Assembly (NCBI RefSeq): GCF_963966145.1
Contig: NC_091052.1
Coordinates: forward strand, 1,736,001-1,800,000
From: Tenebrio molitor
Taxonomy: Eukaryota; Arthropoda; Insecta; Coleoptera; Tenebrionidae
Direction of reading: 5' to 3'
DNA: 64,000 nt
The notes under the pieces were generated by a model. It had not been told where the DNA came from. It saw nothing but the letters and a program-made list of their open reading frames with translations, and did not search any database. The first letter of the stretch is position 1. Every line of letters begins with the position of its first letter. The translations under genes were made by a program, and so were the position numbers. This document shows positions 1-12,529 of this stretch, piece by piece.

Positions 1-925
1 TTTTTTCATCCTTCCCTACTTACTTCCCCCGATATTGATTCAGTTTAAGACTACTGATCACTCATCTATAATTGAAAGGATGTTCTTAAACCGTAAAAAG
101 TCGATGGCAGCTTGCAGCCACCTTTATGGATTCTGTCAAAGAGTTCATTCGGAGAGTCGGTTTTAATAGCGTCGAGTTTTCCGCTAACAACTCGAGAAAT
201 TTTAGATGTGAGTCGCAAAAAAAAAACGAAAAAGAAACGATTAAGCAATGATTTACGACGAGGCACATTTCGCTTGTTCACCGGACTGCAAAAAATCGTG
301 CTGCCGCAAATTTCAGTTATTAAACCACCAACCGAAAGTTCTAACAAGATTTTTCCATAACAATTACGATATTATTAGAAACTGTCAACTCCAAACTGTT
401 TGTACTTTCGGTCACCATTGTTGACATAAAACTAGAGGCGAACAAGTTTGAAACTGACCTGTAGTGCGTATTATTGTTTGGTATTATTAATCAGAATAAT
501 GCTTCAGGTGATTGTTCATAATTCAAAATGTTAAGTTGCAATAATTCAATGTTGTATTAACAATGTTGGCTCCGGGGGGTGCACAACAAGCACTGATTCG
601 AAACCTTTTACAGTATTTATATGAATATAAACTATTTGTCTTGAGGAAAAAGTGGAGAGTTCGTTCTGTTGGGGCTCAGCAGCGAAACAACTTTTCTGTG
701 GTAAAGCTCGAGACAGATATGTGCTGTCAGGAATATTTATGATCGGGGATAAACATCGGGACAAAGTTAAACAACATAGTAAATATTAAGAGAGAAGATA
801 CAATAAAATTATATGCACCATAAATCTTCCAGTGTGACAGTGTTGTTTCGTCACTCAATAACAATTTACGCTGTATGCAGATGGCGTGAAAGAAGTGCAC
901 CCATGCGATCGTCGGTGCTTTAGAT
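1..925. other. AT-rich non-coding stretch, nothing supported
   Basis: No ORF here has recognisable protein features or convincing codon use, and I see no RNA gene or strong repeat. The short frames at 66-360 overlap each other on both strands and look like chance. Confidence 0.5.
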
Positions 926-928
926 ATA

Positions 929-1112
929 CAAGGTGTTTCGCGTAACTTTTCGACCCTGACGAATTTTAAATACAACCACGATACGATAATTAATTAATAA
1001 AAAATTAATGCTAATCAAATTGCATTTTTTGGTATCTAGCATTTTGTGACTACTGAATATTGAGTTGCATACATTCGGCGTAGATCTCGGAAAGTTACAT
1101 GAAACACGTTTC
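929..1112. repeat. MITE-like element with imperfect terminal inverted repeats
   Basis: The left end after a TA dinucleotide reads CAAGGTGTTTCGCGTAAC. The right end contains GTTACATGAAACACG, its imperfect reverse complement. The interior is AT-rich and non-coding. This layout resembles the other TA-flanked elements in the window whose tips begin CAGGG. The right tip is degraded, so that boundary is approximate. Confidence 0.45.
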
Positions 1113-4100
1113 ACTTCCACTTTTGCGCTTTCCAGATTTTGAAAATTTTTATCTGAAAGCTTTTACGTTGGCAGCTTCTATCCCTACGATTTTCACACCA
1201 AAACTAGAATGTAATTGCTGGTCCGTGGTGTAGTTTACTTGGGTTGGATCTATTTGACAACAATTATAGGCAAACAATTCCATTATCGTTACGTGTTTAC
1301 GTAATACAATTTGTAATTTTGTTTTAATTAAAGGTACAGTCGGAGACTTTGATGGTAATCATTTTGAAATCGAAGCGTGTTTTTGCAATACATTTTTCCA
1401 GTCTATTAAAACTTGTGTTTGTTTTTTAATCGCATATTTTTAAGATAATGATCGTATCAGCAGACCGAAAGGCTGACTTCGCATTTATTAGAGGAATTAT
1501 GCATTATGAATTTATTTTGTGCGTAGTTGTGCGTATCGTATAACGAATTAGTTTCTTGTTATACAAATGGGGTGCTTTACATTTTTATATGGGGTAATAC
1601 CTCACCCGAGACTATCAGTAACGAAATTACAAAGTGGCGTGTTTTTTATTCCGTTTAATAAAACGTATAATTCTGCATGAAATTTTTAGACTTCTGTTAT
1701 TGTTCAAGGACTTCAACATTAAATCACGTCAATTTCTAGTTCTATCTCGGGTAGTACTTGTTCCTAGATGGCGCAAATGTTGCGCAATAAAACGTAATTT
1801 ATGGCAATTTATCACAAATTAGAGCAACTGCTCCTTCGGAGAGGAAAAAATATATTGTTCGAAAGTTTAACGGGAACGAGCACCTGCTTTTCCCCGGACA
1901 TAAATCTACCCTTTACTTTTATACAAATATTGAACCCCCAAGAATAGTAAACAGGACGGTGAACCATCATCGAGTGTTGGGGATTCACGAAAAAAAAAGA
2001 ATAAGGAAAGTTTCGGGGAAGTTGTATTCGACGTCTCATTTTTACGGCAACTCTTCAAACTTTTTATTGAATAACTCGGGAACTATGTGACAGAAGACTT
2101 CAAATGTGTTCGAACTTACTTTTAGACTTGATATGGGGTGTCTAAATTTCAATAATTTGGGAGTTGGGAGCAGAATTGATGGACGGATTCGTTATTGGTT
2201 AAAAAAAAATCAGAGTAACAAAGTTAGGCAAGAAATATTTGGAAGTTAAATGTCCGGGTGTTACATTTTATGTCTGGAAGAGTTTAGTCGGGATCTCTAC
2301 TTTAGGGTTTGCAATTTTGACAGCTGCAGGGCTGAAACATTTCATCATTACCATAAATCTCTCTCTTAGAAAATGAATAACTCAGAATTCAGGGGTCCTA
2401 TTACAAAAAGGCTTCAGTGAATAATTTCTCGATGTTGTAAATTAGACAATGCTCTCCAAACTTTACTCTGTTACGAATATTTGATACAGTCGGTTCAAAC
2501 TAAATTTTGTAGTTGGGAGAACGATGCAGTTTTTATCAGTTTGAAGGAAACGAACTAACAAAATTAATTATATATTCGCGATGACCTTCGGTGTTCTGCA
2601 CAAGACGCAGAGAAGGGCTGAAACTTTATTTTCATTATATAATTGAGAGCTGTTTAGTTAATTTTTGTTACGGCTTATTATTTTTTAATTTTCAGTTTTA
2701 TGAAGTTTGGAACTTTATTAAGAAATTCTGATTCAAAATATTCGATCCCAAGTTTAGTATCTTTTGCAACTCCAATAAAATTTCACGAGGTACAAAAGCT
2801 ATAATAAATAAGTAATAATTGTAATAATGATTGTAACTGACACCACTTATTTGAAGACACACCAGACGTCTTTCACGGACGAGTTTTTCCCTACAGCATT
2901 TTTTATTGATGATCAATTTTTTATGTAAATCTTAATTGATTCAACATTTTAAAAAGGCATGTAAAAATTACGTTTTTAAAACTTGGGTGATTGCATTAAT
3001 GGGATTTTATTCTTCACCGTCTAAAATATCTGCATTTTAAATTTCACAAAAATCCGCTGGAAAATAACTGAGTTATTAGGCTCGAAAGTCTTAGCTGAGA
3101 CACTCTGTATAGCAGAGATTGGAAGCGTAGTCACTTTTGTTATTAGCAGTTGCTTAATTGTTACTACAAAAGCTTTGTTGCAATTATTGCCAAATAAACA
3201 AAGAGTAGGATGCAAATTTGCAAATTATTCTGGACCCAGTGGTATGAATAGTGCAAAGTTGTAACGTAAAGTTTTCTTATCTGCTGTGTAAAGTTTGAGC
3301 TTCTAGGATCCCCAAGACCAAGAAGAGTTGATCTATCCCTAATTTAGCAAAATTAATTTAATTAACTATGGAGTTCCACTTTTATGAAGTGGAAATCATC
3401 GGTTTTTTCACATTTACTTCAAAATTTTGACATGAAACTTACTTAACTTAAGTAAATCGGCAATCCTAAGAAAATTTGCAACGTTTGCAAATGTGTTTTT
3501 GCACGTACAAAGAAATTATGAGCTGTTGAAGGGTTCCAAAAAGTTCAGCACAACTTTTGTTAATTAACTGAAATGATGGGGGATAAATTAACCTTTTCCA
3601 CTCCCATTGGCGCTATTATTATTTTTTTTTTTTATCTTGACGTACATTAATAATTTTTTGTGGATTTTAACGACCATAGAATGACAACCAAATGTTAATT
3701 TTCATTTTGCAAACGTCAAAATTAACAAATAAATGGTTGTTTTAAGAGGAGAAGAAAAAATGAAAGACGTTGCGCCCCATGAATGGTTCCCAATGGCCTT
3801 CCATAAAATAAGATCATGTAGGTGATTTCAGCATTTGTGAAGACTTCCATTTTAATTTGGAAAATTCAAATTAACGTGATTAACTAAGAAATTTGTACCA
3901 AACTGTGTAAGAATAATATGACATTACTGCTGTTATTTACTCCTTTTGTTTCTTCCACAATGTATCTACGATTTAAAGGTCTTTAGAACTCAAGCACGAA
4001 GTTTATAGATGGTCCGCAGTTGGATTTATTCTAAGAAGAACGTGGTTACGTCTAGGAGATGCTGTGCATATCTGACGAATTTGAATTTGGTGGAGATGCT

Positions 4101-5745
4101 GTTGACTCCGGTTAAATTTAGAAATACGATCGATAAAATTAGAGGTGGAGTATCGTGTCCGTGTTTATATCAGTTTCTAAAATATATTGTTTGTGTTCAA
4201 AAATGTGCTCATTCAATATGTAATTTGAAAAATGTTGTCTTTAACTAAATATTTACAGCGGCAGCTTCATTTTGATTGATGACGGTTGGTAAAAATAATC
4301 ATTCGGTATCAGGAATTTTTTGATAATTACAATCTGGTAAAAAATGTTACCTATCTAATAATATCACGGTTGAAATGACCCACTAATGAGGCTGTCTACT
4401 TGACGAGACCATCTTGAGTAATTTAATAACCACCAAGTCATATTCCTACCAGTCCCTTTAATTAGAAATGCGATCTAAACTTGTTCCATTCCAACTTTTA
4501 ATCCTACAAGGAATGAGGATTATTTAATGAAGGGGCGATATTGCGTCTTGATATTACTATTCAATTGCCTGTGATATGATTGTTATGTTGCTCAAGTTCG
4601 TTTTATGGCTTGGAACTTCATAAAAGTTGGGAAAAAATCATTTAAATACGGGACGTTCGTTCAGTGTTGGCGCTTTTTTATTCATGTTTATCAGCAGCAA
4701 CCCTTAGGATACACAAATGCACAAGAATGAATGCGAGATGAGATTTTATACCTGCTTATATTCTCATTGTCCGCAGTAGAAACTCTGGTACAAAGGAAAA
4801 TTATTAAGGGCATAACTTCATATTTCTGGACCATCGTGAATCACAAAAATTTTAAACACACACCATTTTCCGTCTCTCTTCTTGTTTTATTTATTTATAA
4901 CAAGAGCGGAGGTTGGAAAAGGGCGAATGTAGGTAGTATAATGTTTGGTCCAATTTCGACGAAATGCGGAATAGAAGACAACAAGAACTGACATAATAAT
5001 CATAACTGTGACTGCTATTGACATTCCAATTAACCTGTTTGCTGATGACATACTAAAGTTCAGTTTTCGAAATTACGCCACTATAACTACAAACTCCATT
5101 GACATTTCTGTGTCCCGGTTAATTATTGTTAACATGTTTCACGCATGCGAACAATAATCACCATGGGCAAAGTTTCAGTTTTCATGGAAAGTTTTCCATT
5201 TGGTGCGAATACACAATCTTGTTAATGTTATGGTAACTAAGGTAACTCCTTTGCGTCAGCATTACTCCAGTTTGAAATTACTATTTCGTATAGTACGATT
5301 CTAATTTCCTTTTCTCAGTCTTCGTGACGTATGTAAAATCTTAAGTGAAGACTTCTTTGCCCTGACTGAATCGAATCAGTTCTGTTGTGGAAGTCTCCGG
5401 ATCGAAGCGACCCTTGTGTTGTACACAATTCACAAATTTTATTGATTCGTAGCTCTAACTTATTCAGGTAGCAGGTTCACCTGTAATTTTTTTTATCACA
5501 TCATGAAAGCACGTCACTTGTATGAAAAATATGAATATTTTAGAATGACTATACTGCACGCCAACCGAGACCGATTCGAACAACGAAATGGAGGTAAAGT
5601 AATATAATTCGGTGTGAAGTTTTGTATTCAACTTATGTAAATTCTCTTTTGTTGTGGGGTGGGTGAATATATTTTTTTACCCAGATTAACGTTGGTATTT
5701 TCATGTGGACAAATTTCCTTAAATATTTAACTGACCCTATTTGCT
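1113..5745. other. Long AT-rich intergenic or intronic DNA without recognisable genes
   Basis: Both strands are full of stops. The few ORFs of 60-86 codons (for example 4009-4248 and 4731-4991) have low-complexity or random-looking composition and no motif I recognise. I see no RNA gene or long repeat. Confidence 0.5.
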
Positions 5746-6007
5746 TATAAATGAAATCCTGGGCTGAGTAGGTGTTGGAAAAATTAAACCGTCTAGAACA
5801 GTGTAAAGTTTGAATTTCCCGCCGTTTTACACGAATGACATTTGTTTATGTTTAATCGGAACATAATTAAACATGTTCGTTTTCAGCAAAGGGTGTCCTT
5901 AGGAGAATAGGAATCGTTAAGTTATTCTATTTTTAATGTAAAAGCTTGCAAAGAAAGAAAAAAAAGAAAGAATTTGTTGGCTCTAAATTTTAGGTTAGCT
6001 GTCAACA
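5746..6007 (+). repeat. Interspersed repeat family W, copy 1
   Basis: This stretch closely matches 37976-38252 (reverse orientation) over nearly its whole length, and the left two thirds match 40309-40624. Shared blocks include GAAATCCTGGGCTGAGTAGG near the left end, a central TTTGAATTTCCCGCCGTT and a purine-rich AAAGAAAGAAA run. It is a non-coding dispersed element, probably a non-autonomous DNA transposon. The right end (GGTTAGCTGTCAACA) is shared with copy 2 but not with copy 3. Confidence 0.7.
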
Positions 6008-6590
6008 TTTTCTAAAATTACAAATATTTCATTTTTATCTCCCTTTGTCCAACTCTATATTACAAACCCGTTTATCGATTGATTGTTAATTAATTAACAG
6101 TCGCTTGCATCGGTTTTAGTTAAACATTTAACCAAGTGTTTATTTGACTTTGACAAGAGGGTTGTCACGTATGGTGGATGTAAATTCATTCGAGGTGAAT
6201 GGAATTTACTGATTGAAATTCATAGAAACAAACATGGATTCAAGTGTTTCAGTGTCGAACTGTTATAATCTACGTTTTCATTTAGTAAATTATTATTACT
6301 GTTTCTATTTTTTATTAAAAGTAAAAACGAAAAGCCTGCTCTTTCGTGATACTTAATCATCGTTTCATTTTCAGCCAACTTCAAAGAACAACATTGTTTG
6401 TGTTGTGCATTAACAGTAAGCCAGTTTTAAATTCAGGAATTAAGTGAAAACCACAACAGCTTTGCTCAAAATAAAAATTTGTAAAAACATATGATGTAAT
6501 TTCAAATGTAACATTTTCCAAATAAAATGGTTAAAATACATTTCTTTCTACTTTTTGATGATTTGTAGGGACTCAACTATAAGTGAAAGA
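6008..6590. other. AT-rich stretch, nothing seen
   Basis: No coding, RNA or repeat signal that I can support. It lies between repeat family W and a small inverted repeat. Confidence 0.45.
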
Positions 6591-6651
6591 ACAAGTAAAA
6601 CATTACCACTAAAACAAGTAACACATTATCAAGTTGTAATGTTTTACTTGT
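6591..6651. repeat. Perfect 16-bp inverted repeat
   Basis: ACAAGTAAAACATTAC at 6591-6606 is exactly reverse-complemented at 6636-6651, leaving a loop of about 29 nt. It directly precedes the half-copy of the foldback element at 6655-6775. Confidence 0.7.
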
Positions 6652-6654
6652 TTT

Positions 6655-6775
6655 TTTCAGGTGTTCCCGTTAAAGTTGACGTTGAAGAGTCAATTGTGAA
6701 CGCACCACTCGTTAGTCTGCACAGTAAAAAGACAAGCAACGCAAAAAGTGAGGTTAGATTTGTGGACAGTAATTA
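6655..6775 (+). repeat. Half copy of the foldback element found whole at 8172-8360
   Basis: The sequence CCCGTTAAAGTTGACGTTGA and about 100 bp that follow match one arm of the hairpin at 8172-8360. The frame through it (6555-6776) stays open for 73 codons, and the reverse arm of the other copy is also open with similar residues. I treat that as a by-product of repeat similarity, not evidence of a gene. Confidence 0.65.
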
Positions 6776-6776
6776 G

Positions 6777-8164
6777 AACGAATTTCTTCTTTCATTTATA
6801 TTTATTTGTTAATGTTGTTCTTGTTGCTTCAATAAATCAATATCTATTGTACTTTTCGATGAACATTTTCTTTGTGAAAAGAAATAATTATTCATTGTTA
6901 TGCCTCCAGCAGTGTTGCAAACTATAACAAAAAGAATCAAACTCAGTGGACCATTTATTATTTAAAGTAGAAGGGAGTGTTGCCTTAATAATTCATTTAA
7001 TCTTGATGAAAACTGTGCAAGAATACCTAACAAAATTAACTTGCAAACTGGGGAAAGAAATTTTCAGTTTAATACTTGCTCAAGTAACAATTACTCCGTG
7101 TATTAAATTATAAGGATCCAGTTGCAACAATATACGTACATAATAAATACACTTCTTGAAATTCGTTTAGATTTATTACTGTTGCTCTACGCCACAAAAA
7201 TTGCTTATTTTGGCTAGAATTTAGATTTGTTCGTTAGTTGGAAATAGCACACGAGTCAGTAATCGTTAAGATCTACAACGAGTGGACCCACTCTTTGTTC
7301 AGTGTTAACTTGGTAGCCTTTATTGTTGAATTTTAATGAAGATCAAAATACACATCTTAGATAAAAAGAAATGTACATAATGAAAGATAATATCGTACAA
7401 AATGTCGTTCAAAGGAGCATGAAAACATCTGATTCAATTTTTGCGTGTTTATGGTGTTATCGTGATGGACTCTACGTTCATACATGACTTTCTTTCACAC
7501 AATACATCTCTGCGTAGTGCTTATTTCAGCAGTAGATTCCATTCATTAGCAGCAGTTTTTTTCGAAAATACTTTCTCATGCAAATGTATCCGATTGTAGG
7601 AAATTATAAATAAACATTTCATATCGAACCTTGAAAAATGTCTAAAAATGAAAATAACTTAAAGGACATGTCTTTGATGTGTAAAAATAATTCTTCAATG
7701 TGTCAATTTGATTAGATGCGACGACAAAGAATGTCAACATATTCGAAAACTTTGATCTTTAGCAGTATTAATTTTTTTCCTCGTAGTTATTAAGTCAGGA
7801 ATTTAAAGTACGGCGCAAATGAGAAAATGTATTAAGTATAACGAAAGTTTGAATTGAATTTTATTAAAAACATGGAAGTTGCAACAAATCTTTGAAATTC
7901 GAGTACAAAGCTGTGTTAAATATAGGTTAAAGTTTCGGTAAATAGTTACGAGTAAATACCGATATTTTTAGGATTGCGGAATGGGAAATAACCGAAATAT
8001 TGATTTATGTGTAAAGTGCAGGTTCACCCTTTCTGAGTTTTGCTGAGTGAAAACAAACAAGAAACATGCTAACTATTGACACAATAATTGCAAAACACGA
8101 TACAATCCTGGGAGCAAACGAAAACGCCAACAAAATATTTTGTTTCAATTGTTTAAACACGCTA
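6777..8164. other. AT-rich non-coding stretch
   Basis: No supported gene, RNA or repeat. Stop codons are frequent in all frames. Confidence 0.45.
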
Positions 8165-8171
8165 GATACAT

Positions 8172-8360
8172 TCCCGTCAAAGTTGGCGCTGAAGAGTCGA
8201 TTGTGAACGCACAAACAGAAACAACGCAAAATGTGAAGTTCAATTTAATCAGCTGATCCGTGATCTGTTTAAATCTAACCTCACTTTTTGCGTTGTTTGT
8301 CTTTTTACTCTGCAGACTAACGAGTGGTGCGTTCACAATCGACTCTTCAACGCCAACTTT
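8172..8360. repeat. Foldback (hairpin) repeat element
   Basis: The outer arm at about 8179-8212 (AAAGTTGGCGCTGAAGAGTC and onward) is the near-perfect reverse complement of 8328-8360 (ending GACTCTTCAACGCCAACTTT). Inner segments GCAAAATGTGAAGTT and CCTCACTTTTTGCGTTG also pair. The left arm lacks part of the right arm, so the hairpin is asymmetric. A single arm recurs at 6655-6775. Probably a foldback MITE. Confidence 0.75.
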
Positions 8361-8365
8361 GAGAA

Positions 8366-9000
8366 TAAATTTGAATGAACACCCGATACATTATATACGT
8401 CTTGGTTTAATGTTTGATTATTTTGTAGTAATTGCTAGAAGTTCAAATTTATGTTATTGACATGTGACATAGAATGTCGTCTTTGTTAAGCCAGAGTAAT
8501 ACTGTTTTATGTATTTTGTTTAACTGATGTTCCATGTCTGGAATTTTTTCACAAATAAGTGAATACGGAGTATTGTGCTTGGGGCAAGAGTTTCTGTTAC
8601 GATAAATGAAATATTTTCTGGGAAACTTCGCTTCTTTGAAGCTATTTATATTCATGTCGTTATAACTTTTGAATAAAGTCTTGTAATTGAATGATTGGAA
8701 TAAAATTATAAAATACGAGTACATAATAAGCTTATGCGACACAAACATGACTAGTTTTTTTTAGTTCGTAATTAACAATTATGTAGTTTGTTTCTCAATT
8801 TTGAGAAGATCCCAGAGCTTCCAAACGTACTGTACTAATGGAGACAATAAAAAGAGTTGCAAATAAGAAAACAAGCGCTCAATCAAAATCCATTAAAAGT
8901 TTGCTAATTGTCATCATTAGTGTGGATTAATCGTCGTCGCATCTTCAATAAAGTTGTTACAGGCCTTGGATCGCTAATAAAACCGAACCGAGGAAATTAA
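8366..9000. other. AT-rich non-coding stretch
   Basis: The 99-codon minus-strand ORF at 8449-8748 is rich in Tyr, Asn and Lys, as expected of translated AT-rich DNA, and has no domain I recognise. Nothing else is supported. Confidence 0.45.
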
Positions 9001-9360
9001 GGGATGCCGTGTTTACGGTTAATTCGGTCGTTTTTGTAAGGTTGCAGAGCGAAATCGATGGGATATTAAATATCGCCTCTTGCATTTACAAGGGCTCAGG
9101 ATGTGGCATGTGTAGGCGCCGCGACGGAGGCGGATCTAATCTCCAAGAAGACCGTTTTACGACTTGCGTAACTATTTTAACACGGTTAAACCGTCGAGAA
9201 AAATCATTAAGTCCGCGGATGTCCTCGCTGATTTCCACAACCAGATTCGATCCTGCTGGGACTTTTACAGGATGTCGATTGAAGCGTCAGAACATTTCAC
9301 AATTTTCCACAAATATCACCGCCCGTTTCCTTGTCGCAATATTGTGAGATAATACGTCAT
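9001..9360. other. GC-richer island of unknown nature
   Basis: This 350-bp stretch is visibly GC-richer than its neighbours and carries overlapping plus-strand ORFs (9009-9347, 112 codons; 9164-9352, 62 codons). Neither translation shows a domain, a clean splice context or a recognisable family. It could be a diverged exon, an old transposon piece or conserved non-coding DNA. Confidence 0.3.
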
Positions 9361-10078
9361 TTTTGAGAAAGCTGCTTTTCAGGAAATCTCTCTCCATAAC
9401 CGAAACGTCACATGTACGGTGAAGGCGTGAGAAAAACGATATAGGCTAGACTAGACAGAATAAAGACGGTGAGCGTCACAGGATTCTATATTTAGTTTTC
9501 CTTGGCGTCTTGTTAGTGTGAATATAATGGCCCAACAGTACCTACATTCATAATGGTAACAAGGAAAATATAATGTTTCCTTTTATCACCTCAAGTGTGT
9601 AAAGTAAATAAAATAGGAGGAAACGACGCTTTTTTCGACAAAACATTTTTACGTCGAGTGGACACCCAAGTTTCATGTCCGGGAGCCATAACAATTACAA
9701 CTTCTGAGATCGTGCTGTTATCGCTGGAAATAGTTTTTCACGGTCGTTTTATTATGTAGGCTATCGGTGATTCCGCAAATAAAATGTTTGGCAATAAGGA
9801 AATGGCAATCTCCGAATTTTAATCAATCGAACCTTACATCCTGTTTCGTTCGTATCACTTATCCTCGTTTTAACCAAAAGAAAATATCTGCACAAATGGA
9901 TTGGGAGTAAAAATGTCTCAAACAAAGTCATAAAATGTAAAAAAATCTGCTACACAAGTGTAATTTGCGTGAAATGTAAAAATTAAAAATAATTCAATTT
10001 AATTAAAGTGCTGACATGAATGTATGTTATGGATCTTTTTTCATAACAACTACGATAATAATATATTTTCAACGAGCC
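9361..10078. other. Non-coding stretch, nothing seen
   Basis: No supported features. Composition returns to AT-rich after the GC-richer island. Confidence 0.45.
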
Positions 10079-10168
10079 TGTAATGATGGCTATTATCCAC
10101 GGGGTGACGCTTGTAACACGAGCCGCAGCCGAGGGCTGTAAACATCGGAGCGGATAACAGCCATTACA
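10079..10168. repeat. Foldback element with GC-rich core (family G, copy a)
   Basis: TGTAATGATGGCTATTATCC at 10079-10098 pairs with GGATAACAGCCATTACA at 10152-10168. Between the arms lies a GC-rich core containing ACACGAGCCGCAGCCGAGGG. Similar arm-plus-core structures occur at 11262-11345, 26904-27051, 31035-31078, 32496-32539 and 54125-54157. Confidence 0.65.
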
Positions 10169-10387
10169 CGCGAGTAGATTGTGATATTTTTTGTACGACG
10201 TAGAAAGTTCATTATCTTCTTTTTAATCAAAATAAAACGTATACATACAATTATATTATAGGCTGCGTAATGATCCGTGATGCAATGAAATATGAAAATA
10301 TTTTTTGCAAGATTTTTTATGGCGGATGAAATTTGGTCCATCACTTGATTTAAAGTCAAAACGCCAGAGTCCAACCATCACATTATT

Positions 10388-10783
10388 ATGACAAACATTT
10401 TTGGGATTCCGATAGAGTGCTTTAATTGAACATTTACGCCATAAGCACAGTGAAACAGGGGACTGTTATGATAAATTAATTTGCAGAGTACGCGATGATT
10501 TTATGGAAAGAAGGGGAATATTGAGAGATGTGATGTTTCATCAGGACAACGCACACCAGCTCGAAACAGCTGCATTTCCATAGCTACTATCTGTAATACA
10601 GGTTTCGGAATATTGAACCGACTCCCCTATTCTCCAGATCAAATTGCTGTTTATTTTGAAAATTAAAAAGGCGTCTTTGTGGCGCTCATTTTCTAAGCGA
10701 TGAAGCCATGATGAGCAGAGTACATTTTTTTCAAAGGACATCAAAGCATCGTTTCATCAAATGTATTCGAAATTTAAGTGACG
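10388..10783 (+). pseudogene. Degenerate mariner-type transposase fragment (catalytic domain)
   Basis: Read across frameshifts, this stretch gives the order of a mariner transposase C-terminal half: a FWDS-like start, then IEHL, a long middle, MFHQDNAH (the HxDNAxxH motif holding the second catalytic Asp) and LPYSPDQIA (matching the PPYSPDLAP block that carries the third Asp in mariners). A FLSDEA-like segment follows. There is a TAG stop after the HQDNA block, a later TAA and at least two frame changes, so it cannot encode an active enzyme. The DNA-binding half is missing. The family is recognised from motifs only. Confidence 0.75.
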
Positions 10784-11261
10784 AGAAATTAATTTGTTGC
10801 AGTTTTTCTAGTGTTTTATTTCTATGTCAGGGGCAATAAATGATGAAGCAGCAGTCTCGGATGCCGTGAATATGCTCATTCAATGATAATGAAGCAAAGT
10901 TAACGACTGGTCAAAATGAAAACGATACACACCTGGTAGTGAGGTAAACTGTCATTACGACATTCAAGTGAATGTCGTAAAGTTTGACATTATGTATTGA
11001 TAGTAGATAAAGTACTTTGTGAACTCACTAACTTCAAAATGACATTTCGCGAACGCAACAGTTAACCGCGAACGTAGATTTCGCGCACTAGTGCTTCAAA
11101 ATCATCCAAAAAGCATTCGCATTTTTGAGCATTCTGAAAATAATTTGACTTGATAAAATACAAAACGTCATTTCTCCAATTTGAGCAAGCGCCATCTATT
11201 CACTAAATTGGAAACATATTGGGTAATAATTTAAAAATGCTAATGTTCGTTTCAAAGGCGA
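10784..11261. other. Non-coding stretch with small palindromic segments
   Basis: No coding signal. Around 11050-11100 there are CG-rich words (TTTCGCGCACTAGTGCTTC) unlike the AT-rich surroundings. They may belong to a longer, decayed version of the foldback element that follows. Confidence 0.4.
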
Positions 11262-11345
11262 AGACGTATTCGGCACATTCGCGCAAATGAAGCACTCGCT
11301 CCTTCGTCGCTCGTGCCTCAAATTATGCGCGAAAAATGTCTTCTC
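11262..11345. repeat. Foldback element with GC-rich core (family G, copy b)
   Basis: CATTCGCGCAAATGAAGCAC at the left pairs imperfectly with GTGCCTCAAATTATGCGCG at the right, around the core CACTCGCTCCTTCGTCGCTC. The core reverse-complements to a CGAGCGACGAAGGAGCGAG pattern like that in copy a. No coding potential. Confidence 0.55.
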
Positions 11346-11570
11346 GCACTCGGTTCGTAAATAACTATTATTTCAATAAATATCAGTAAAAGCATACAAA
11401 CAATTTAATGGGGCATGATTTGGTGTTAATTTTATAAGTTTATAACAATGGGAAACATTTTCATGCGAATATGACAAACTATATGTGACAAATCCTTTGA
11501 TTAGTTAATTTTAGACAAGGGAATAATTGAACATGGACATTCTATTAATTTAAGCACCTTTAATGTATGC
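11346..11570. other. Left flank of the retrotransposon
   Basis: AT-rich non-coding DNA leading to the 4-bp target-site duplication. Nothing else is supported. Confidence 0.4.
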
Positions 11571-11574
11571 AGCT
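11571..11574. repeat. Target-site duplication AGCT (left copy)
   Basis: AGCT directly abuts the left LTR, and the same four bases follow the right LTR at 20869-20872. A 4-bp duplication is in the normal range for Ty3/gypsy integration. Confidence 0.85.
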
Positions 11575-11783
11575 TGTGACCAAAAGTTGGCCAGTGACAG
11601 CTCCGGGCTCCCAGGGGGTTTTTCGGGGCAGAGGGCGTGGGTTCGGATTTTTAAAAAATGGGCGCCAGGCAGCTATTGTCTTGAGCTGGTTGTTGCTTGT
11701 CCAGCTGCCGGGACAAGTGCTCAGATCTTACTCGTCGAAGGTAAGTAAAAGCAAACGCTTTCTGATCGTTAAACAAATTTTGG

Positions 11784-11789
11784 TTTATT
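11784..11789 (-). promoter_or_regulatory. Candidate polyadenylation signal in 3' LTR
   Basis: AATAAA on the minus strand, the only one I noticed in the LTR in the coding orientation. It sits near the 3' end of the LTR where the R/U5 boundary of a transcript could be. The duplicate is at 19073-19078. No transcript evidence is available. Confidence 0.4.
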
Positions 11790-12454
11790 CGGTTACTGCA
11801 AAATTATCCACAGAACAGTATTTGGTGGTTCGGTACTGGTTCACACGAATGCGATAATGGTTCGCTTGTAACTACTAGATGAAAATTGAAAGATGCGGAA
11901 CCAGTACTTTTTGGTGGCCTTAATATCTACTTTGGTCGTAACCAGAAAAGCTTTTCTTTCACATGTGACCGAATCTTAAACTAAACATGATATTCTTCGA
12001 CGAAATAAAAGATGTTTTGATTCCTGATGAGGAACCTCCCGAACTTAGACTTCCTTCTGATCGAGCTAATTATTAAATGTAAACTTAATGAAACCCAAGG
12101 TCAAGATTGGGGTGTCACCTTGACAAAAAATTAAAATTGATCCTGATAGGAAAGTTTAAATCGGTGAAGTTCCGAAACGTTAAATTTGACTGAAATTTCT
12201 TTAAGTTGACACTGGAGATTGAATGAAAAGGTTCTTACAAAAAAATTCTAAACATTTGCAAAGTTTCAAAAAATTTTAGTGAACATACAAAAATTATGAA
12301 AGCGAGAAGCGAGAAATTCGAGGCGTTCCTAAATTTTGCAATGCCGCGGTAAAAAATATGGCGACTTAGCTTTATGACGGGTCTGTTGTCTCCTCGAATA
12401 GCGTCCTTTTGACTTGCGGTGTGACCTTGGCGATACGGTGCTCAAAATAAACGA

Positions 12455-12529
12455 TCGCCTCTGCGAACGATGTTCTCCAAAATGGTCGCCTCTGCGAACG
12501 ATCTGGCTACGAATCGCCCTGCGAACGAT
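12455..12529. repeat. Three short tandem-like repeats inside the 3' LTR
   Basis: TCGCCTCTGCGAACGAT occurs at 12455-12471 and 12486-12502, and a shortened version, TCGCCCTGCGAACGAT, at 12514-12529. The set is duplicated at 19744-19818 in the other LTR. Repeats like this in an LTR can be enhancer-type protein-binding sites; that role is inference. Confidence 0.7.
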
